Assembly (NCBI GenBank): GCA_964439135.1
Contig: CAYTNN010000096.1
Coordinates: 1 to 16,288, forward strand
DNA from: JAFGPJ01 sp964439135
GTDB taxonomy: Bacteria; Planctomycetota; Phycisphaerae; Sedimentisphaerales; Anaerobacaceae
Direction of reading: 5' to 3'
Length of the DNA stretch: 16,288 nucleotides
Position numbers and translations under genes: made by a program. The notes under the pieces were generated by a model that had not been told where the DNA came from, searched no databases, and worked only from the letters and a program-made list of their open reading frames with translations. Below are positions 1 through 5,482 of the stretch, piece after piece; position 1 is the first letter of the stretch; each line of letters opens with the position of its first letter.

Positions 1-332
1 GGGTTCCGGCGTATCGTGTGGATGAAGTGGTTGCCGCCCTCGCCGTACATATCGCCGTCGCCGCTTTCGGCAATCACGGTAAGCGAAGGATTAGCGGCTT
101 TAATCGCCGTTGCCGCCGGAAGGGCGCGGCCGTGCAGACCGTTGAAGACGTTCGCCTTGATGTAATGGGGAATCTTCGCCGCCTGGCCGATCCCCGAAAC
201 AAGCACAAGGTTCGCAGGCTTGATTTGCAGCTCGGCCAGGGCGCGCTTCAGCGTCTTTAGAATGGGAAAATTGCCGCAGCCCGGGCACCAGGCAATGTCA
301 ATATCGTTCATATCGAAAATTTTAGTATCCAC
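1..332 (-). CDS. korB: 2-oxoacid:ferredoxin oxidoreductase, beta subunit (KorB type), partial
   Basis: This is the TPP-binding catalytic half of a 2-oxoacid:ferredoxin oxidoreductase, which oxidatively decarboxylates a 2-oxoacid (probably 2-oxoglutarate) to the acyl-CoA and reduces ferredoxin in the cytoplasm. The first 110 residues are present; the 3' end is beyond the window. WCPGCGN is at residues 15-21 (Cys16 and Cys19, cluster ligands in the family). GLHGRALP is at 65-72. The TPP/Mg motif GDGDMYGEGGNH is at 91-102. I chose the GTG at 332 because AGGA lies 8 bases upstream; the in-frame ATG at 311 has no ribosome site and would remove a family-like N-terminus (DTKIFD). The gene starts 10 bases after the stop of the fused gamma-alpha gene, so the two form an operon. 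Oddly, Cys16 and Cys19 are the only cysteines visible: where many KorB have GIGC, this has GIGQ. Family is certain, substrate is not. Confidence 0.93.
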   Translation of the reverse strand, partial: MDTKIFDMNDIDIAWCPGCGNFPILKTLKRALAELQIKPANLVLVSGIGQAAKIPHYIKANVFNGLHGRALPAATAIKAANPSLTVIAESGDGDMYGEGGNHFIHTIRRN

Positions 333-342
333 AGCTTCGTTC

Positions 343-2073
343 CTAATTCAATACTTTTTTCAACTTTTCGGCCAGCTCTTCGACGAAAAAACTCAGGCCG
401 TTATATTTGAGAATCTTCTCGTCGAAGTCGATTCCCGTATGGAGTTTTACCAGTTTGGCAAATTGAGAAGTGGCGTTGTTCTCGACGATGATCGTCCTTT
501 CGGCTTTTTGCAGATAACCGGCGGTTTCGTCCGGCAGCGGATACACCTGTTTGAAATGCAGCAACGCCACGTCTTTTCTGCCGAGCTTTCGCACGGCTTC
601 TTCCGCGATGTTCTGCGTCGAGCCCCAGCACACGATAAGGTTCTTGTAATTCTTCGTCCCCGTCAGCTCCGGCGGGATGTTTTCTTTTTTCAGCAGTTCG
701 CCCTTCCTGAGCCTTTTATCGACCATCCTGATTCTCAGGTCGAGATCTTCGGTGATATGCCCCTCCGTGTCGTGCTCATCGCTGTCGGTGGCGATTAATC
801 CGGTTCCGAAGCCGGGCACGCCCCTCGGTGAGACGCCATCTTTTGTGAATTCGTATCTGCGGTAGTCTTTTTTAGTCCGGGTGACATGTTTTTCAATTTT
901 CAACTTCGACAAATCGGGAGTACTGGTATTATAGTAAGAATCCATGAAATACTGGTCGGTGAGAATAAAGACCGGCACCTGATATTTGTCCGCCAGATTG
1001 AAAGCTCTCTGCGTCAGGCTGAAGGCGTCTTCGATTTTTCCGGGGGCGAAAATGATTCGCGGGAACTCGCCGTGCCCGGCATAAAGGGCAAGCTCCAGGT
1101 CGCCCTGTTCGGTCCGCGTGGGCAGCCCGGTGGCCGGGTCCGGCCTCTGGGCCAGATGGACCACCATCGGGCTTTCCATTATACCGGCCAGACTCACGCC
1201 CTCGGTCATCAGGGCAAAGCCGCCGCCGGAGGTTGTCGCCATCGCCCGCGCGCCGGCGTACCACGCCCCGAGCCCCATGTTAATCGCGGCTATCTCGTCT
1301 TCGGCCTGCTCGGCGATGATATCGAAAGTTTTGGCGTGTTTAGCGAGAAACGCCAGCACGCTCGTCGAAGGTGACATCGGGTAGGAGGCGATGAAATTGC
1401 AGCCTCCGGCGATGGCTCCAAGAGCTACCGCTTCGCCGCCGTTAAGAAGGACCTGGTCTTCGACGCTGGCGTCGCCGACAATATTAAAATTAATTTTAGA
1501 GGACTTTTTAATGCCAACACCAAACTCGAAACCCTTCTTCAATGCGGCGAGGTTTTTTTGCACTATGTCTGCGGACTTGGCGGAGAAAAACTTCTCTACG
1601 TATTTACCCGCCATTTTCAGTTCGACTCCGAAAATACCGGCAATGGCCCCTACGGCAACGACATTGGAATAAATCTTATCGCCGATTTCGGCCGCCGTTC
1701 CGGTAAAGGGAACATCGACAAACTTGTGCTTCGTTTGGTCAATGTCTTCGCCGATCATTTCTTTGTCCGCCAGGATGACCGTCCGTGCGGAGATATTGTG
1801 CTCGACGTGCCGCAAGGCGCCTTTGTTCAGGGGAACAAGAATATCGATTGTGCTCACGGCGGCACGAACGGGCCCCGAGCCTATCCGGATGCTGGTGGAG
1901 TTCATTCCCCCGCGAATGCGAGACATGTACTCTTTTGTTGCGAATACGTTATAGCCGGCAAGTTTGAAGATTCGCGTCAGGAGGTACTCGACCGTCTGGA
2001 TGCCCTGGCCTGCCTGCCCGCACAAAACAATCAATACGCTTTCGGGGTTATGTGATGATAATCTTTTGCTCAT
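343..2073 (-). CDS. korA: 2-oxoacid:ferredoxin oxidoreductase, fused gamma-alpha subunit (KorA type)
   Basis: The protein has 576 residues. Residues about 11-190 are the gamma domain, with the CGQAGQG motif at 18-24 and SRIRGG at 51-56. After a linker, residues about 210-400 are the alpha pyrimidine-binding domain, with YPMSPSTS at 231-238, AEQAEDE at 254-260, TSGGG at 281-285 and TRTEQGD at 319-325. Residues about 470-576 form the C-terminal alpha domain II (VCWGSTQN, HFKQVYPLP, IVENN). Gamma-alpha fusion is usual for bacterial KorA. With KorB it makes a cytoplasmic enzyme that turns a 2-oxoacid and CoA into acyl-CoA, CO2 and reduced ferredoxin. The start ATG is preceded by AGGGA at a 6-base spacing. 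The gene opens the korA-korB operon. No separate ferredoxin (KorD) or gamma gene is seen here. 2-Oxoglutarate is the likeliest substrate, but pyruvate or a branched 2-oxoacid cannot be excluded. Confidence 0.94.
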   Translation of the reverse strand: MSKRLSSHNPESVLIVLCGQAGQGIQTVEYLLTRIFKLAGYNVFATKEYMSRIRGGMNSTSIRIGSGPVRAAVSTIDILVPLNKGALRHVEHNISARTVILADKEMIGEDIDQTKHKFVDVPFTGTAAEIGDKIYSNVVAVGAIAGIFGVELKMAGKYVEKFFSAKSADIVQKNLAALKKGFEFGVGIKKSSKINFNIVGDASVEDQVLLNGGEAVALGAIAGGCNFIASYPMSPSTSVLAFLAKHAKTFDIIAEQAEDEIAAINMGLGAWYAGARAMATTSGGGFALMTEGVSLAGIMESPMVVHLAQRPDPATGLPTRTEQGDLELALYAGHGEFPRIIFAPGKIEDAFSLTQRAFNLADKYQVPVFILTDQYFMDSYYNTSTPDLSKLKIEKHVTRTKKDYRRYEFTKDGVSPRGVPGFGTGLIATDSDEHDTEGHITEDLDLRIRMVDKRLRKGELLKKENIPPELTGTKNYKNLIVCWGSTQNIAEEAVRKLGRKDVALLHFKQVYPLPDETAGYLQKAERTIIVENNATSQFAKLVKLHTGIDFDEKILKYNGLSFFVEELAEKLKKVLN

Positions 2074-2157
2074 AATATTCCCTGCCTATTAAGATCAGCC
2101 GAAAAATGTTCATGGCTATGCCGGCATTTTCGTTTTGTTCACTTTCTCTTAACTCGA

Positions 2158-2185
2158 AGAATACCAAATCCATCTTAAAATTCAA
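2158..2185 (-). promoter_or_regulatory. Candidate sigma-70-type promoter for korA-korB
   Basis: On the minus strand TTGAAT (2180-2185, 4 of 6 consensus bases) is followed after 16 bases by TATTCT (2158-2163, 4 of 6). It would give a leader of about 80 bases before the korA ATG. A perfect 10-base palindrome, ATGCCGGCAT, lies in that leader at 2118-2127. This is by eye only and weak. Confidence 0.3.
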
Positions 2186-2230
2186 TCTTTTTCTGATAAT
2201 TAAAGTCTGGTGGATTGCACAAAATATATT

Positions 2231-2258
2231 TTGCACATGCAGGAAGAATCATTATGAT
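2231..2258 (+). promoter_or_regulatory. Candidate promoter for the carbonic-anhydrase-like gene
   Basis: TTGCAC (2231-2236) and TATGAT (2253-2258, 5 of 6 consensus) are 16 bases apart. The start codon at 2306 is about 48 bases downstream of the -10 box. It sits back to back with the korA promoter in the 232-base divergent spacer 2074-2305, which holds nothing else that I can name. Confidence 0.4.
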
Positions 2259-2305
2259 GCCTCTATGTAAAATTAAAGTGGAAGAGTCTTTATAAAAGGA
2301 GTATT

Positions 2306-2683
2306 ATGAGTTTTTGTACGGTCATAAACTGTATGGACGGAAGGGTTCAGTTGCCTGTAATTAAATATCTGCAGGAACGATTCAATGTGGATTATGTCGA
2401 TTCGATTACCGAGCCGGGGCCAAACCTCATATTGGCACAGCAGACCAATATTAACATCGTGGAGTCTATATTCAATCGCATAAAGATATCGGTTGACCAT
2501 CACGGTTCTGTGGGTATCGCCGTAGCCGGTCATTACGGTTGTGCCGGCAACCCGGCTACAAAAGAACAGCAGACTGTACATACGATTGATGCAATTCGAT
2601 GCATTAAAAGCAGGTACAGTGATATTGAGATTATTGGTCTGTGGGTCAATGAAAATTGGGAAGTCTCCGAGCTCTCGATATAG
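2306..2683 (+). CDS. Small carbonic-anhydrase-like protein
   Basis: This 125-residue protein keeps the zinc-site signature of beta-class carbonic anhydrases: C-x-D-x-R at residues 9-13 (Cys9, Asp11, Arg13) and H-x-x-C at 76-79 (His76, Cys79). It is much shorter than a usual beta carbonic anhydrase (about 200 residues). It resembles a family of small stand-alone putative carbonic anhydrases with an INCMDGR start, an ITEPGPNLIL segment and a GLWVNENW end. The ligand set makes reversible CO2 hydration plausible, but the reaction is inferred. There is no signal peptide, so it is cytoplasmic. AAAGGAG stands 5 bases before the ATG, a strong ribosome site. It stands alone between a divergent oxidoreductase operon, which handles CO2, and an exported phosphoesterase. 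A link to CO2/bicarbonate supply is possible but not shown. Confidence 0.85.
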   Translation: MSFCTVINCMDGRVQLPVIKYLQERFNVDYVDSITEPGPNLILAQQTNINIVESIFNRIKISVDHHGSVGIAVAGHYGCAGNPATKEQQTVHTIDAIRCIKSRYSDIEIIGLWVNENWEVSELSI

Positions 2684-2697
2684 AATTGACTCGCCCC

Positions 2698-2744
2698 ACA
2701 GGTCGCCCACCAAAAAAATTCGGTGGTCCTGTAGCGTAGTTTTT
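2698..2744 (+). terminator. Probable rho-independent terminator after the carbonic-anhydrase-like gene
   Basis: ACAGG (2698-2702) pairs with CCTGT (2728-2732) and CCACC (2707-2711) with GGTGG (2722-2726), with an uneven bulge and an A-rich loop. A short T run (2740-2744) follows after 7 bases. It begins 15 bases after the stop codon. The gap before the T run makes it imperfect. Confidence 0.4.
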
Positions 2745-2783
2745 CCGGTGCAATACCACTGTTAAAATAGATGAGGCCCAAAA

Positions 2784-3788
2784 GTGCCGGAGATTTTAGT
2801 CACATTCAAGACTGTAAAAAGAAAAACGTGGTTTTCGAAGCACCTTGCACTGCTGCTGTTATGCGTGGTTGTTTCGGCTGCTGCCCCGGCGTATGGCGAG
2901 ACGTTTTCATTTGCAATCATCGCGGATCCGCATATTGATGGAAATCCGGATCACAGGGCAAAGTTCGAGACTGCGGTTGACTGGATCATCGACAATAAGG
3001 AAAGTAAAGATATCGAACTTACTTTCGTGTTGGGGGATATCGCATGGGGCGGCTCCCGAAGAAATCGAAATCTCGGGACTGCAAAGAAAATACTCAACCG
3101 TCTCAGTAATAACGGAATTTCTTACATTCCCCTCATCGGTGATAATGAAGTTCAGGCCGGGTGTGAGAAGGAGTTTCAGGAGGTTTTCGGGCCGCACTTT
3201 AATAACCTGTCTCGGGTTCTCGGCAATTGGCGAAAAGCCCCTGCTCCCGTAGCGGGCAAGTATCTTCAGAATTTCTCCTTCGATTATAAGGGCTGTCACT
3301 TCGTTTGCCCTGATTTCAATACCAGGAAAGCCGGCGATGAGGGCGGCGAGCTTCAGGATTTCGCAGGCGGTAGCTGGCCCTGGTTCAAAAATGATATCGA
3401 ACAATGCCCCAAATCCAAAAATGAGAACATAGTCATTATGACACATATCGGGATGTTTAACACCGGATTTAAATTTGCAGACCGGTTTGTTTATTCAGAA
3501 AGCGAGATGGACACGATAAAGAGCTTCCTCAACGACTATAAGGACAATGTGGATTCGAATTACGCGGGCCATCTTCATCTGAACTGGTATGTGCCGGTAT
3601 GGTCCCGATTATTTGTTCCGCTTTACCATGTTAGAGTGACGGATGAAACATGGTCTCAGAAACAATGGCCCGAGAGCGAAGACCCGGGATTGACAGTCAG
3701 GTGGGTGCAGGCCGATAACAGCGGCACGAAAATATCCTATTATCAGAATATCGAAAATATAGGCGAAGAAGCGTCGGTTCAGAAATGA
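2784..3788 (+). CDS. Exported metallophosphoesterase (calcineurin-like)
   Basis: The 334-residue protein starts with a signal peptide: basic residues to Lys19, a hydrophobic core at 21-34, and likely cleavage after AYG at residue 38. The metallophosphoesterase motifs follow in order: D-x-H (Asp48, His50), GD (Asp85 in LGDIAWG), G-D-N-E (119-122), TH (His221) and GHLH (His263, His265). Together these make a two-metal phosphoesterase site outside the cytoplasmic membrane. The third motif is GDNE instead of the common GNH(D/E); Asn121 can still serve as ligand. The substrate is unknown and could be a phosphomonoester, diester or nucleotide. The GTG start is supported by GAGG 7 bases upstream; the ATG at 2771 is out of frame. 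The gene appears monocistronic. It is 9 kb from the Pst phosphate operon, so a phosphate-scavenging role is only a guess. Confidence 0.88.
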   Translation: MPEILVTFKTVKRKTWFSKHLALLLLCVVVSAAAPAYGETFSFAIIADPHIDGNPDHRAKFETAVDWIIDNKESKDIELTFVLGDIAWGGSRRNRNLGTAKKILNRLSNNGISYIPLIGDNEVQAGCEKEFQEVFGPHFNNLSRVLGNWRKAPAPVAGKYLQNFSFDYKGCHFVCPDFNTRKAGDEGGELQDFAGGSWPWFKNDIEQCPKSKNENIVIMTHIGMFNTGFKFADRFVYSESEMDTIKSFLNDYKDNVDSNYAGHLHLNWYVPVWSRLFVPLYHVRVTDETWSQKQWPESEDPGLTVRWVQADNSGTKISYYQNIENIGEEASVQK

Positions 3789-3807
3789 AGTATGTGCATT
3801 AATCGTG

Positions 3808-3838
3808 CTCCGGCTTAAATATTGCCGGGCAGTTTATT
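3808..3838 (+). terminator. Weak terminator-like hairpin after the phosphoesterase gene
   Basis: CCGGC (3810-3814) pairs with GCCGG (3824-3828) around a 9-base AT-rich loop, followed by AGTTTATT. It is 19 bases after the stop codon. The T stretch is poor, and the hairpin overlaps the tail of the opposite-strand prepilin remnant, so it could have belonged to that gene instead. Confidence 0.28.
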
Positions 3839-4001
3839 GTGTAGCGGATTTGACGCCTCGCTGTACCCTTTGGAAGTCTGAGATTTCGCCATCCTGCCCG
3901 ACGAGCTGGCCTAACTCGGTGAAGATTTTCGGCTTATCCCACCGCCAGTGCTCGACGTGGCCGTCGGCGAAGGAGAAGTTGCGAGATCTCGCCGAACATA
4001 A
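3834..4001 (-). pseudogene. 3' remnant of a prepilin-like (H-X9-DG/DUF1559-type) gene
   Basis: On the minus strand a reading frame with no ATG start ends at TAA (3834-3836). From 3980 downward it reads NFSFADGHVEHWRW, then a DFQRVQRG segment near the stop. That is the C-terminal signature of prepilin-like proteins with an N-terminal cleavage/methylation signal, a class present in many copies in Planctomycetota. A full protein has about 200-300 residues. Only the last 48 (from 3980) are convincing. The frame continues a few codons upstream with unrelated-looking residues and is closed by an in-frame TAA near 4030. Neither the pilin leader nor the middle is present between here and the protease gene. 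The remnant is therefore a decayed or deleted copy. The rest of the 315-base spacer 3789-4103 shows nothing else recognisable. Confidence 0.6.
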
Positions 4002-4103
4002 TTGGCTTCTTAGTCCAATGTAGCATTTTTATACGCAATACCGTCATCGATCTCAAACTCTATGCAGGCGGGGCGAAAATTCGCACCAGAATACAAATTC
4101 GGC

Positions 4104-5120
4104 TCAATCCTTTTTCTTCAGGAAATCCGGTCTGGCTCTGTTTCGTCTTCGGTCGGGCTGGATGTATTTGTAGCCGGAGTTGGGGTTATCTTTGTCGTAG
4201 GCGAAAGCATCGCGGTTTTCTATGAAATGTTTGACGTAGTTGACCGGGATGGCAAAGCCGAGTCCGCCGAGGAATATATATCCCATATTGGTCACGCCGA
4301 TGACCTCACCGGCCAGATTGAACAGCGGGCCGCCGGAGTTGCCCGGGTTTATATCGGCATTGGTTTGTATATACAGAAGTCCTTCGAAAGCCCTGTTTTT
4401 CGTGCTGATGACGCCGTTGGTAACGGTTCTTTCGAGCCCCATCGGGTTGCCGATTGCAAAAACTTCTTCGCCCGCTTTGATATGGCTGATATCACCGAGA
4501 TAAACGGACGGGAGCTTCGTGTCGCCGAGATCCTCGACCTTAAGCAGGGCCAGGTCAACAAAGGGATTGATGGCTTCTATTTTTACCTTTTTGAATTTTT
4601 TTGTTTCAAAACCGTTCTTCGCTTTCCGGAACACTGTAACTTCGATCCTGGTTTCCTTTTCTATTACGTGATAGTTGGTTATCAGGAATCCATCTTCGTT
4701 AATGAAGAAGCCGGAACCTGAACCGCCCGGGGACGAGATTTTTACAACCGCCTCGGAGACTGTGTCCACGCATTTCTCAATCGTTGTCTTTTTAAGATTG
4801 GCGGTTTTGTATAGCCGATTAGATGCATTTTCGACAGGCTGCGAGGCGGCTTCGGTGCCCGCGTCATTGGCGTCAGCGTCCTCGGCTTCGGTAGTCTCGC
4901 CGTACTTGTATTCGAGTATCTTGTCCTTTGGAATTGTCAGGACCGTTATGCCGATATCGACGTACAACTGCGTTTGCTTTTCCACGAGTATCTTGCCGGT
5001 TATAATCTGACCTTCTTTCAGGACAATCCTGTCGGCAAAACACAGTGCACAGCAGCACAGCAGTACAAGAGCACAAAAATACTTATGACTGGTGGACTTA
5101 TTTGTCGTGTTCGAGAACAT
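4104..5120 (-). CDS. Exported S1C (Deg/HtrA-type) serine protease without PDZ domain
   Basis: The 338-residue protein has a signal peptide with a cysteine-rich hydrophobic core (residues 15-28, likely cut after FA at 29). Residues about 30-73 form a small beta-strand domain (VLKEGQIITGKI ... VLTIPKDKI). A low-complexity acidic linker covers 75-100. The trypsin-like domain runs from about 112 to 305. The catalytic triad is complete: His151 in TNYHVIE, Asp189 in NPFVDLALL and Ser262 in GNSGGP. A basic tail of about 30 residues closes the protein where HtrA would carry PDZ domains. It should cleave or hold misfolded proteins in the periplasm; lack of PDZ suggests no allosteric peptide sensing. 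GGAG is 6 bases before the ATG. It is divergent from the SurA-like gene, which fits envelope quality control, though shared control is not shown. Confidence 0.9.
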   Translation of the reverse strand: MFSNTTNKSTSHKYFCALVLLCCCALCFADRIVLKEGQIITGKILVEKQTQLYVDIGITVLTIPKDKILEYKYGETTEAEDADANDAGTEAASQPVENASNRLYKTANLKKTTIEKCVDTVSEAVVKISSPGGSGSGFFINEDGFLITNYHVIEKETRIEVTVFRKAKNGFETKKFKKVKIEAINPFVDLALLKVEDLGDTKLPSVYLGDISHIKAGEEVFAIGNPMGLERTVTNGVISTKNRAFEGLLYIQTNADINPGNSGGPLFNLAGEVIGVTNMGYIFLGGLGFAIPVNYVKHFIENRDAFAYDKDNPNSGYKYIQPDRRRNRARPDFLKKKD

Positions 5121-5482
5121 ATATCACTCCAAAATCAGGCTCGACTGCTCAGTACCCGGTTTACAACACTATTTCTCATTGCTTACTTAAAGTCATTGTA
5201 AAGGTTGTCGATTTTCGACGCAAACACAAAAATCGGCTCTGCCGCTATATCAGTCGTGGGCTAAGTCCTTCCTGCAATTCTGTGCTATAAACGACAAGCT
5301 TTGACAATTTGGTCTCGCTTATTCTGGCGGAAAAGTTATAATGGAACCTGTAAAAACTGTTATTTTGGGCTAAGGTTGCCGATCCGTCAGGCCTGCATTG
5401 CCATTTTCGGAGTTGCCGGACTGAAATGTATAATTAGTGTTCGGCGAAATAGGTCCATATCTGAAACTAAGGAAAAAGACAA
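5121..5482. other. Divergent intergenic region between protease and SurA-like gene
   Basis: This 362-base stretch holds the candidate protease promoter near its left end. On the plus strand it holds two perfect TATAAT boxes, at 5337-5342 and 5429-5434. Neither has a good -35 at 16-18 bases, and the TTGACA at 5301-5306 is 30 bases from the first. Transcription of the SurA-like gene probably starts from one of them. No convincing coding sequence, RNA gene or terminator was seen. Confidence 0.4.
5195..5223 (-). promoter_or_regulatory. Candidate promoter of the S1C protease, with a palindrome in the spacer
   Basis: On the minus strand TTGCGT (5218-5223) and TACAAT (5195-5200, 5 of 6) are 17 bases apart. 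The start codon is about 75 bases downstream of the -10 box. The palindrome GTCGA-TTT-TCGAC (5207-5219) lies within the spacer and overlaps the -35 edge, where a repressor could act. The -35 match is weak. Confidence 0.33.

Noticed and set aside
886..2055. Several long plus-strand open frames opposite korA (886-1374, 1558-2055 and others)
   Set aside because: They lie wholly antisense to a well-conserved gene, have no ribosome sites, and their translations look like complements of the KorA codons.
2048..2236. Minus-strand 62-codon frame overlapping the korA start
   Set aside because: It overlaps the korA start and its candidate promoter, and the product has no recognisable features.
2907..3446. 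179-codon minus-strand frame within the phosphoesterase gene
   Set aside because: It is antisense to all of the metal-binding motifs of a convincing gene and shows no signal of its own.
3805..4023. 72-codon plus-strand frame after the phosphoesterase gene
   Set aside because: It is the antisense of the prepilin remnant, which reads far better on the minus strand.
4062..4721. 219-codon plus-strand frame opposite the S1C protease
   Set aside because: It is a shadow of the protease gene, whose catalytic triad is complete on the other strand.
5301..5342. Perfect TTGACA (5301-5306) and perfect TATAAT (5337-5342) as one promoter
   Set aside because: They are 30 bases apart, far from the 16-18 needed for a single sigma-70 promoter; they may belong to separate sites.
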